A stretch of 64,000 bases of DNA from CAYLLT01 sp964384465 (GTDB lineage Bacteria; Planctomycetota; Phycisphaerae; UBA1845; PWPN01): the NCBI GenBank assembly GCA_964384465.1, contig CAYLLT010000013.1:1-64000 (forward strand), given 5' to 3'. A program made the translations under genes and the position numbers. Within the stretch, counting starts at the first letter, position 1; the number at the start of each line of letters is the position of its first letter. The notes below the pieces were generated by a model. It made no database searches and was not told the DNA's origin. It worked only from the letters and a program-made list of their open reading frames with translations. Below are positions 57,247 to 64,000 of the stretch, piece by piece.

Positions 57247-58308
57247 TCATTCGGAAGGGGCGGCTTGTGTCGTTGCCAACTTACGGCGAGTCTGCTTGCT
57301 CAACCACTCGAACGCCGATTGAATGCGCATCTCGTGCGTACCTTCGAAGAGCGTCACGTGAGCGGGACCGGCTTCTCGATGCAGCAACACGACCATGTCC
57401 GGTGCGGCCGGCTGCGAGGCGGGCGAGAGTATGGCCGGGACCTGCTCCCGCGCGGTCATCAACTCAATCTGCTGGTCGGTGAGCTTCCGTTCCGGCTGTC
57501 CATTCGCATCGGCCAGCACATTGAACGCCAGCAGCGTGTGCCGGATGGGGACTGAACCGGTATGCCCGTCGTGAATCCCCGCATAGATGTGGATCGGCAG
57601 CCCCGCCGCCGCTGAAAGGTGGAACACCGGCGAGCGCTTGCGGTACTCCGGCAGCGTCCGCGGTGAAGGGGGACCGCCGCAGCACGCTTCCAGATCCTTC
57701 CAATATCCATTCTCGAGTTGGCGCGAATCCTCATACCAGACTGCCAGGTCCGTGGTGGGCACCCAAGCGCTCACGGCACTCCAGCGGTCGGGAAATCGTG
57801 CGGCGGCCAGCAACGCCATGTACCCGCCCCCCGACTCGCCCAGCAAGTAAATCCGCGCCGGATCGACGGAATAGTTCCGCTCCGCGACCGCGACCGCGTC
57901 GAGCAGATCATGCAGCGCAGAATCTGATCCGCACGCCCGTGGGTTGTTGTTGCGGCCACGGAAGTTCGGCTGAAGGAATATCCAGCCTCGCTCGCGACAT
58001 TGCTGCACGGCTTCAGGGACACCGGCGTCCTGACGGTAATCACCGTTCCAGGTGTGCAGCCAGATCAGCAGCGGCGCCGGTTGCCCCGTCGCGGTCGCTG
58101 GAGCCAGGAGCCGCGCCGGCTGCATCTGGCCGTCCTGGGTGGACCGGATCTGGACCTCGGTCAAGTCCGCCAGCGCGGGGTTCCTTCCCGGCCAGTGCCT
58201 GATCAGCATCACGATGGCCGCCAAGGCGATGCAGCCTGTGATCGCCAGTGCCGCGGCACCGATCCGTGCCGGCCGACGAGGATCATTTTTGTGGACCGCG
58301 ACTACCAT
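57247..58308 (-). CDS. alpha/beta-hydrolase with one N-terminal membrane anchor
   Basis: 353 residues. One membrane segment (IGAAALAITGCIALAAIVMLI, about 16-36) precedes an S9/esterase-like hydrolase: LLIWLHTWNGDYRQDAG (oxyanion loop), GWIFLQPNFRGRNNNP, ARIYLLGESGGGYMALL (nucleophile Ser in GESGG), and a late EGTHEMR His. A decayed second copy lies at 59600-59990. It is divergent to an acyltransferase-3 gene, suggesting that the two act together on an acylated envelope compound. Confidence 0.88.
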   Translation of the reverse strand: MVVAVHKNDPRRPARIGAAALAITGCIALAAIVMLIRHWPGRNPALADLTEVQIRSTQDGQMQPARLLAPATATGQPAPLLIWLHTWNGDYRQDAGVPEAVQQCRERGWIFLQPNFRGRNNNPRACGSDSALHDLLDAVAVAERNYSVDPARIYLLGESGGGYMALLAAARFPDRWSAVSAWVPTTDLAVWYEDSRQLENGYWKDLEACCGGPPSPRTLPEYRKRSPVFHLSAAAGLPIHIYAGIHDGHTGSVPIRHTLLAFNVLADANGQPERKLTDQQIELMTAREQVPAILSPASQPAAPDMVVLLHREAGPAHVTLFEGTHEMRIQSAFEWLSKQTRRKLATTQAAPSE

Positions 58309-58336
58309 TGAGGTCTCAATCCGGGCGAGTTATAAT
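58309..58336 (+). promoter_or_regulatory. promoter of the first acyltransferase gene
   Basis: TTGAGG (58309-58314), 16 bases, TATAAT (58331-58336). The second copy of the gene keeps the same layout at 59976-60003. Confidence 0.6.
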
Positions 58337-58393
58337 AATCTTCCCCAAAACCATCGGTGGCTTGCATCCCGTGCCCACTTGGAGGGGCAGGCG

Positions 58394-59587
58394 GTGACAC
58401 ATCAACCTTCATCTTCCGCTTCCGCAGAGCGCCTGCTCGGGCTGGATGCCCTCCGCGGACTGGCCGCGATGGTCGTCCTGTTCTACCACTTTACCCGCGG
58501 CTATGACTCGTTCTTTAGCCACCACGATTGGGTGCTTTACCCGGCCTGGGGCGAATACGGCGTCCACCTGTTCTTCATGATCAGCGGCTTCGTCATGCTG
58601 ATGATGGTGGAGCGCTGCAAGCGCCCCAGCGATTTCATTGTAGCGAGGTTCTCCCGGCTGTACCCCGCGTATGTGGTCTGCCTGTTCATCTCGTTTTTCG
58701 TCGTTCGGGCGGCCGGGCTGCCGGGGCGGGAGGTCACCGGGACGCAGGCCGTTCTCAACCTGCTCATGATACACCAGTTTTTCAAGATCCCGCCGGTCGA
58801 TGGGGCTTACTGGTCGCTCCAGGTCCAATTCTTCTTCAGTGGACTCCTGCTCGTGCTTTTTGTGTCGCGTCGACAGCGGCAAGTCGTCCGCGTCGTGACC
58901 GTGCTCGTGCTGCTGCACCTGCTGGACCATGCGGTCGCCCCGGCAGACCGGTTTCAATCCGGAAGCGCCGCCAGGATCGCCATCCTGGCGGTCAAACAAG
59001 TGCTGGTGCTCGATTACATCCCGCTGTTCGGCTGCGGAATGGTCGTTTATCGCATTCGCGAGAGTGGCTGGCGCTGGCGTTATCTGCCCCTGCTCGCGTT
59101 GTTTCTCGCCGCGGCGGTCGTGGGCCAGCCGGCGCTGGGCGCGATCGTCATCCCGGTCTCGCTCGGGTTGCTCTGGGTCGCGACCAGTCGGCGCGGCGTC
59201 CGCCTGATCCCTTCCCAACTGCTCTTCCTCGGTACGATTGCGTATCCGCTGTACCTGCTCCATCAGAACATCGGGTACGCGATCATCCGGCATAATTATC
59301 TGACCGGCGGCCATGCCTGGGGCGGTATCCTGACCGCTTTCTGCATCGTGCTCGGACTGGCCACCCTCATCAGCTTCACGGTCGAGTGGCCGACCATGCG
59401 CTGGATCCGTGAAGCGTACCGCGCCCGCCGACGCAGGGCGGCGGCCGCGCCGAGTCGGACGCTCGCAGTGGAATCGATGCTGCCGCCCGTGCCGCTGCTG
59501 AGCCCCGAGGCCAGGGAACTCGGCTATCGCGTACCTGCATTTGTCCGAGCTTTTCTGTCAGGTATCCATCTCCGCGGCTCTTATTGA
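58394..59587 (+). CDS. acyltransferase-3 (OafA/YrhL-type) membrane protein, copy 1
   Basis: 397 residues with a GTG start preceded by GGAGGGG. LLGLDALRGLAAMVVLFYHFT (about 14-34) is the conserved first helix with the catalytic His of this family; HLFFMISGFVMLMMVER and RFSRLYPAYVVCLFI follow, then about eight more helices. It moves acyl groups across the inner membrane onto sugars or lipids. It ends naturally in LRGSY. The second copy (60076-61281) is about 60 percent identical over its length by eye. Confidence 0.92.
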   Translation: MTHQPSSSASAERLLGLDALRGLAAMVVLFYHFTRGYDSFFSHHDWVLYPAWGEYGVHLFFMISGFVMLMMVERCKRPSDFIVARFSRLYPAYVVCLFISFFVVRAAGLPGREVTGTQAVLNLLMIHQFFKIPPVDGAYWSLQVQFFFSGLLLVLFVSRRQRQVVRVVTVLVLLHLLDHAVAPADRFQSGSAARIAILAVKQVLVLDYIPLFGCGMVVYRIRESGWRWRYLPLLALFLAAAVVGQPALGAIVIPVSLGLLWVATSRRGVRLIPSQLLFLGTIAYPLYLLHQNIGYAIIRHNYLTGGHAWGGILTAFCIVLGLATLISFTVEWPTMRWIREAYRARRRRAAAAPSRTLAVESMLPPVPLLSPEARELGYRVPAFVRAFLSGIHLRGSY

Positions 59588-59599
59588 CCCACCGCAGCA

Positions 59600-59990
59600 G
59601 GCCTGGACGCCAGCCCGTGCGTGCTGGCGCCCGGTCCGAAGTTGAAGGAAGATACATCCCAGATCGCTAAATTACTGCAAAATTTTATGAACACCGGCGT
59701 CCTGACGGTAAGCCGCCTCCAAGCATGGAGCCAGACGAGCAGCGGCTGCGGGTGGCCCGCTGAGGCCACAGGGGCCAGCAGGCGGGCCGGTTGGGCCGGT
59801 GGATCGGATCTGCACCACAGTCAGATCCTCCAGGGCGCGCCCCCGGCCCCCCCCAGACCAGTGCCTGACCGCCAGCAGGGTGCCCGCCACGGCAACGCAG
59901 CCGGCCATCACCAGTGCCCCGACGCGGACTCGTGCCGACGGATAAAAAATCCTATTCTGTAAGCGAAAATTGCCATTGCATCCCAATCCG
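59600..59990 (-). pseudogene. decayed copy of the alpha/beta-hydrolase
   Basis: The N-terminal anchor and VQIRST of the intact hydrolase (57247) reappear as MAGCVAVAGTLLAVRHWSGG and LEDLTVVQIRST. The later part shifts frame: LLVWLHAWR is in one frame and AYRQDAGV in another. After about the NFRG region the copy stops; everything with the active-site serine is missing. It is a frameshifted, truncated remnant created by the tandem duplication of the locus. Confidence 0.85.
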
Positions 59991-60003
59991 GCCGGGTTAT
60001 AAT
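59976..60003 (+). promoter_or_regulatory. promoter of the second acyltransferase gene
   Basis: TTGCAT (59976-59981), 16 bases, TATAAT (59998-60003). It aligns with the promoter of the first copy, including a shared CAATCCGG in the spacer. Confidence 0.6.
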
Positions 60004-60075
60004 GAGCACGGCCGAAATACTTCGCGGCGGGTGCGGTCAGCCCGTCTGCGGCTTAACTTCAGGAGAGGGGAAAGA

Positions 60076-61281
60076 GTGAGGGGTCGAGCTTCATCATCTT
60101 CCGCTGAGCGCCTGGTCGGGCTGGATGCCCTCCGGGGGTTGGCCGCAGTCGCGGTCATGATCTTCCACTTCACATCGCAGTACCAGGTGATGTACGGCCA
60201 CCCCGGCCCAGTTCCCGGTTTTGAGTTGGGCCAGTATGGCGTTCCTCTGTTCTTCATGATCAGCGGCTTTGTCATCCTGATGACCGTCGATCGGTCCCGG
60301 CAAGCCAAAGACTTCATTGTATCGCGATTCTCACGACTATACCCCGCATACTTCGTCTGCGTGCCGATCACCTTCCTGTTGGTGCGGTCGATCGGTTTAC
60401 CCGGGCGGGAAGTGAGCACCGAGGCGGCCGTCCTCAACTTGGCCATGATTCACCAGTTCTTCAAGGTGCCGACGGTGGATGGGGTTTACTGGTCGCTACA
60501 AGTCGAGGTCTTCTTTTACGCCATGATGCTGGGCATGCTGGTGTTCAAGCAACTCCGCCGCGTCGAGTTGTTCTTCGCCGGGCTGGTGGTGCTGCACCTG
60601 GCGGACTGGCAACTGGCATTCGCGGATCATTTCCCAGCCATTCGGATCGGCGTGTCGGCCCTGCGACAACTGTTGGTACTGGATTACATCGCGCTGTTTG
60701 GCTGTGGCATGCTCGTCTATCGGATTCGTAAATACGGCTGGCGGGCGTATCATTTGCCGCTGCTGGCGCTGTTTCTGGTGGGCGGCGTGGTCGGCAAGCC
60801 GCTCGCCGCAGCCGCGTTGATCCCGTTCTTCGTGGGCCTGCTCTGGATCGCCACGGGTCTGCGGGCCGGCTGGCTGGCCCGGCCGAGCCTGCTCTACCTG
60901 GGGGCCATCTCGTATCCGCTCTATCTGCTGCACCAGAATATCGGGTACGCGCTCATGCGGCAGCACTACATGGCCGGCGGGCATCCCGCCGTCGCCATCC
61001 TGACCGCCTCACTCATCGTGCTGGCACTTGCCTCCTGCGTGACTTTCTGCATCGAGCGGCCCGGCACACGGTTGATTCGGGAATGGTACCGCAGCCGCCC
61101 CGTGGAAGCCGCCTTGCCGGCACACGCCGTGCCGGCCCTCCAGCTCATTCCACTGCTGAGCCCGGAGGCCAGGTCGATCAAGTTCCGGCTGGGTCTATTG
61201 GCGCGAGCTTATCTGCCAGATATTCGACCCCGCGGCTCTTATGTATCCGCGGGTGCCTCGTATCCCGGACACGCATCGTGA
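60076..61281 (+). CDS. acyltransferase-3 membrane protein, copy 2, with a repeat-derived extension
   Basis: 401 residues, GTG start, AGGAGAGGGG ribosome site. ERLVGLDALRGLAAVAVMIFHFT and the helices match copy 1 throughout. Copy 1 stops at RGSY; here the frame runs on into VSAGASYPGHAS. The DNA at this point (61217-61249) is 32/33 identical to the antisense of the glyS 3' end (62306-62338), so the extension is a fusion scar. Function as for copy 1. Confidence 0.92.
   Translation: MRGRASSSSAERLVGLDALRGLAAVAVMIFHFTSQYQVMYGHPGPVPGFELGQYGVPLFFMISGFVILMTVDRSRQAKDFIVSRFSRLYPAYFVCVPITFLLVRSIGLPGREVSTEAAVLNLAMIHQFFKVPTVDGVYWSLQVEVFFYAMMLGMLVFKQLRRVELFFAGLVVLHLADWQLAFADHFPAIRIGVSALRQLLVLDYIALFGCGMLVYRIRKYGWRAYHLPLLALFLVGGVVGKPLAAAALIPFFVGLLWIATGLRAGWLARPSLLYLGAISYPLYLLHQNIGYALMRQHYMAGGHPAVAILTASLIVLALASCVTFCIERPGTRLIREWYRSRPVEAALPAHAVPALQLIPLLSPEARSIKFRLGLLARAYLPDIRPRGSYVSAGASYPGHAS
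61217..61281. repeat. glyS 3'-end copy A, fused to the acyltransferase end
   Basis: 33 bases (61217-61249) match 62306-62338 with one mismatch, and similarity continues through CGTATCCCGG to about 61281. Copies B (61321-61515) and C (authentic, in glyS) follow downstream in the same orientation. Confidence 0.7.
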
Positions 61282-61320
61282 CAACCGGCCTGTGAGAGAG
61301 ATGCCCCGCCATCGCGCTCG

Positions 61321-61515
61321 TCAGATCTTCTCGAGTTTTTCGGACAGGTATTCCACGACGCGGCTTTTATTGATGCGTTCCTGCCGGCCGGTATCGCGGT
61401 CGCGGACAGTGACCGTCTCGTCTTCCTTGGTTTGACCGTCAATCGTGAAGCAATAAGGCGTGCCGGCTTCGTCCATGCGGGCGTAACCCTTCGATCCTGG
61501 CGTTGCATCGTGAAT
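61321..61515 (-). pseudogene. displaced 3' end of glyS (copy B)
   Basis: It encodes YARMDEAGTPYCFTIDGQTK, EDETVTVRDRDTGRQERINK, SRVVEYLSEKLEKI and a stop, almost the same as the last 55 residues of the authentic GlyRS (…IHKSRVVEYLTEKLGHH). The DNA is highly similar over about 155 bases, with third-position changes. Nothing upstream of this fragment encodes the rest of GlyRS. It is a partial duplication that lies downstream of the HEPN module. Confidence 0.85.
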
Positions 61516-61543
61516 CTGCAAGCCAGTTTGGCTGTGGTGTTTC

Positions 61544-61828
61544 TTACAGGGACGCGGGCAGATCGGGGCTGAGATCAAACTGGGCTTCGACCGGCGTCAG
61601 AGCGACAATTGGGCCGATGCTGGCATACTCTGTGCTCGTGAGTTCTGATTGCAGCGTCCGGTAAAGGCTTTCCCGCCGCTCCGGATCGTCCAAACCTTGG
61701 AATGCGGCCGCGGCAATCCAACCCATCACCCGACCCGTGGACGGGCTGGTTTCCAGACCATCCACTACGAGCGAGTCCCCATAGTGCTTGCGCAGAGCAG
61801 TAATCACTTTTTCCAATAGCGAGTCCAT
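61544..61828 (-). CDS. small hypothetical protein, partner of the HEPN protein
   Basis: 94 residues. LLEKVITALRKHYGDSLVVDGLETSPSTGRVMGWIAAAAFQGLDDPERRESLYRTLQSELTSTEYASIGPIVALTPVEA reads as one alpha/beta domain: helix, strand pair with G-R-V, helix with ER, then a strand ending in TP-x-E. I do not recognise the family. It overlaps the HEPN gene end by 25 bases and sits between the two glyS 3'-end copies. Confidence 0.7.
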   Translation of the reverse strand: MDSLLEKVITALRKHYGDSLVVDGLETSPSTGRVMGWIAAAAFQGLDDPERRESLYRTLQSELTSTEYASIGPIVALTPVEAQFDLSPDLPASL

Positions 61829-62274
61829 GCAACGACTCCTTTGCCGTGAATGAGACTGGCCGCATCCAGCGCCCGTCGAGCCATCGTTTTCATTATAGCA
61901 TCCGGCCCCCCGCTGATTCGTCTTACATCGTCAAAGCGACGAAGATAGCCGATCAGGGCAGCGCTTGAATAGTACCGGATCTCGTTCCGCCAGACTCGCA
62001 CGAGGAAACTCCAGCTCGCCCACGTTGGCACCGCGTCGATGGCGCTTTGCAGGCTTCTCCTGCATCTGGCCAGACATTGAGGGAGGTCGTGTCGGGCCTC
62101 ATGTGCAGGATGATCCTTGAATGCGATGGCCTGGAGGATGCATTCCACGGCGAGCCCGGCGAGATATATCGCGAGGACATAATCGGACCGCGCGAACGCC
62201 GCCCAGGCAGCCTGTTCGCGCTCGAGTGATGCGGCATAGAGGATTTCCGGTCGATGAGCGAGGTCTGCGGCCAT
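61804..62274 (-). CDS. HEPN-domain protein inserted after glyS
   Basis: 156 residues from the ATG at 62274, with AAGGGTGA just before it. The ribosome site lies right after the glyS stop (8 bases apart), so it is read with glyS. LAIYLAGLAVECILQAIAFKDHP (about 32-54) is the conserved HEPN helix. The usual R-x4-6-H RNase motif is not clearly placed (candidates FKDHPAH, HEARHDL). HEPN proteins often act as toxins, RNases or abortive-infection effectors. With its partner gene this forms a two-gene cassette flanked by glyS 3' copies. Confidence 0.78.
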   Translation of the reverse strand: MAADLAHRPEILYAASLEREQAAWAAFARSDYVLAIYLAGLAVECILQAIAFKDHPAHEARHDLPQCLARCRRSLQSAIDAVPTWASWSFLVRVWRNEIRYYSSAALIGYLRRFDDVRRISGGPDAIMKTMARRALDAASLIHGKGVVAWTRYWKK

Positions 62275-62281
62275 TTCACCC

Positions 62282-63901
62282 TTAGTGGTGTCCAAGTTTT
62301 TCGGTCAGATATTCGACCACGCGGCTCTTATGTATCCGTTCCTGCCGACCCGTATCCCGGTCGCGGACAGTGACCGTCTCGTCTTCCTTGGTTTGACCGT
62401 CGATGGTGAAGCAATAAGGCGTGCCGGCTTCGTCCATGCGGGCGTAGCGCTTGCCGATGCTGGCCTTGGCGTCGTACTGGGCGGGCCAGCGCTTGCGGAT
62501 CTCGCGGTAGATCGGTTCGGCGATCTCGGGCAGGCCGTCCTTGTTGACCAGCGGGAAGACGGCGGCCTTGATCGGCGCGAGCCGCGGATGAAACTTCATC
62601 AGCTCCGGGCTCGGCCGCGACTCGTCCACCGTGTACGCCTCGCAGATGAAGGCGAGCGTCGCGCGCGTGGCGCCCGCCGCTGGTTCGATCACGTGCGGGA
62701 CGAATCGCTCCTTGCGCTCGTCGTCGAAGTAGGTCAGATCCTTGCCGCTGCCTTTGTATTTGGGCTTTTTGCCGTCCGGGCCAAGCTCGACTTCAAGCTT
62801 GCCGTCCTTAGCGACGAGCTTGCCTTCCATGTGACTGCGCAGATCGAAGTCGCCGCGATGCGCGACGCCCTCCAGCTCGCCGAAGTCACCCTCGGCCAGG
62901 AACGGGAACGCGTACTCGATGTCGCTGGTGCCGCAACTGTAGTGCGAGAGTTCGTCTTTGGCGTGCTCGCGCAGCCGCAGCTTGCTGCTGCCCAGTCCCA
63001 GGTCTACGTACCACATCATCCGCTGATCGCGCCAGAACTGGTACCACTTCTGCGACTCGCTGGGATGGCAAAAGAATTCCATCTCCATCTGCTCGAACTC
63101 GCGCGAGCGGAACGTGTAATTCCGCGGCGTGATCTCGTTGCGGAAGCTGGTGCCCATCTGGGCGATGCCGAACGGAATCTTGATGCGCGTGCTGTCAACG
63201 ACGTTTTTGAAGTTGACAAACATGCCCTGAGCGGTTTCGGGGCGGAGAAACGCGCGATTTGCTTCGTCCTTGATAGCGCCCGGATAGGTCTCGAGCATCA
63301 AGTTAAACTCGCGCGGCTCGGTTAGGCTTCCGCGTGCGCCGCACTTAGGACATTCCCAGGAGACGATGGAACCGCCGCCTTTCCAGAACCTCATGAGCTC
63401 AGTAACAGATCCTCCAAAATCGCCGCCGCCATTTTTCTTAGAGAGCTTTATCGAAATACTGTGAGATTCCTCCAGCGCTTGTTCAGCACTGTCTGCCTCG
63501 ACAGAGAAGGTACCGAAGGGATCGGATTGTTGGGGGCGTCGAACCTCAACACGATAGACTTTGTCAGCACGAAACCGACCTTTACAGCCCTCTGCTTTGC
63601 AGTCCACTTTTAAATCACTGAATAAATCATAATGACCGCTCACCTTCCACACCTGCGGGTGCATGATGATGGAGGTGTCGAGGCCGACCATGTCGAATTC
63701 CTGACCGTCGGGGCCGCGCGGCGGGTTGTGGACCATGTCGTGCCACCAGGCCTCCTTCAGGTTGCGCTTGAGTTCGACGCCGAGGGGGCCGTAGTCCCAG
63801 AAGCCGTTGATGCCGCCGTAGATTTCGCTCGACTGGAAAATGAAGCCACGCCGCTTGCAGAGGGCGACGATCTTTTCCATGGTTTCTGCGCTCTTGGCCA
63901 T
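62282..63901 (-). CDS. glyS: glycyl-tRNA synthetase (single-chain alpha2 type)
   Basis: 539 residues from ATG 63901. Class II aaRS charging tRNA-Gly. GFIFQSSEIYGGINGFWDYGPLG, a zinc-like CPKCGARG insert, EFNLMLET, FRNEITPRNYTFRSREFEQMEMEFF (motif 2), and the C-terminal anticodon domain (AAVFPLVNKDGLPEIAEPIYREIRKRW...) are all present. A stretch at about 120-170 (ADKVYRVEVRRPQQSDPFGTFSVEADSAEQ) is an unusual insert versus compact bacterial versions. Its 3' end is duplicated twice downstream, and the HEPN gene follows after 8 bases. Confidence 0.95.
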   Translation of the reverse strand: MAKSAETMEKIVALCKRRGFIFQSSEIYGGINGFWDYGPLGVELKRNLKEAWWHDMVHNPPRGPDGQEFDMVGLDTSIIMHPQVWKVSGHYDLFSDLKVDCKAEGCKGRFRADKVYRVEVRRPQQSDPFGTFSVEADSAEQALEESHSISIKLSKKNGGGDFGGSVTELMRFWKGGGSIVSWECPKCGARGSLTEPREFNLMLETYPGAIKDEANRAFLRPETAQGMFVNFKNVVDSTRIKIPFGIAQMGTSFRNEITPRNYTFRSREFEQMEMEFFCHPSESQKWYQFWRDQRMMWYVDLGLGSSKLRLREHAKDELSHYSCGTSDIEYAFPFLAEGDFGELEGVAHRGDFDLRSHMEGKLVAKDGKLEVELGPDGKKPKYKGSGKDLTYFDDERKERFVPHVIEPAAGATRATLAFICEAYTVDESRPSPELMKFHPRLAPIKAAVFPLVNKDGLPEIAEPIYREIRKRWPAQYDAKASIGKRYARMDEAGTPYCFTIDGQTKEDETVTVRDRDTGRQERIHKSRVVEYLTEKLGHH

Positions 63902-64000
63902 CAAATATGATCCTTACTGGTTTATGAATGGAGGCTTAAAACGCGTTTCCGCACGTGCGTGGTCCAGCCATGCGAAGGCGATCATCAGACGCGCTCCGTC

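Noticed and set aside
62282..62295. TTG start for the HEPN gene inside glyS
   Set aside because: The ATG at 62274 has AAGGGTGA directly upstream and avoids overlap.

Overview
This 64 kb window is high-GC bacterial DNA, most likely chromosomal, from a Planctomycetota-like organism (Phycisphaerae-type is my best guess). The assignment is inference. It rests on six very large secreted proteins that end in a dockerin-like two-loop Asp-rich module, on zinc-ribbon membrane proteins, on GxGYxYP and GH9 proteins, and on an unusual load of short palindromic repeats. No rRNA, tRNA or CRISPR array was recognised.

Layout. (1) 98-3943: a secreted four-fold lamin-tail-domain protein, followed by a thioredoxin-fold protein. 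(2) 5.5-13.1 kb: a polyhydroxyalkanoate (PHA) locus. The minus strand carries phaR, a phasin, thiolase phaA, phaE and class III synthase phaC; the plus strand carries two short-chain dehydrogenases, one of them probably leaderless and divergent from phaR. A small protein plus retropepsin-like protease pair lies between the two dehydrogenases. (3) 13.2-18.5 kb: two zinc-ribbon membrane proteins, a COG1964/Tes-like radical SAM enzyme and an Lgt-like membrane protein packed head to tail, then purA and uppS. (4) 18.6-22.2 kb: a second small-protein/aspartyl-protease pair, recJ with an in-frame repeat insertion, and a third small DUF5678-like locus. (5) 22.2-42.7 kb: a mostly minus-strand secretome island with a GH9 cellulase, an LVIVD/YVTN/di-heme cytochrome fusion, a PQQ dehydrogenase, a GxGYxYP protein, a giant subtilase and a secreted double aspartyl protease. 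(6) 42.9-50.8 kb: moxR, a DUF58 protein, a TgpA-like transglutaminase, a ROK kinase and a TIGR00300 (LOR/SDH) enzyme. (7) 50.9-57.2 kb: bioF with a Cys-rich membrane protein, a zinc-ribbon HEAT-like protein, a B12-type radical SAM enzyme and a nucleotidyltransferase pair. (8) 57.2-63.9 kb: a tandemly duplicated divergent esterase/acyltransferase-3 pair in which the second esterase is decayed, then glyS with a duplicated 3' end bracketing a two-gene HEPN module.

How the genes work together. PhaA, the SDRs, PhaC/PhaE, phasin and PhaR form a nearly complete PHA synthesis and granule system. MoxR, DUF58 and transglutaminase form the usual cell-envelope operon. The secreted proteins share a C-terminal module and probably a common surface-anchoring or sorting route (inference).

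Most unusual features: (a) several palindromic repeat families, some inserted in frame inside conserved enzymes (recJ, DUF58, TIGR00300) and at protein ends; (b) two loci pairing a small protein with a retropepsin-like protease, plus a third related locus; (c) two small-protein/nucleotidyltransferase pairs; (d) the glyS 3' end acting as an apparent insertion site, with a displaced copy and a HEPN cargo.
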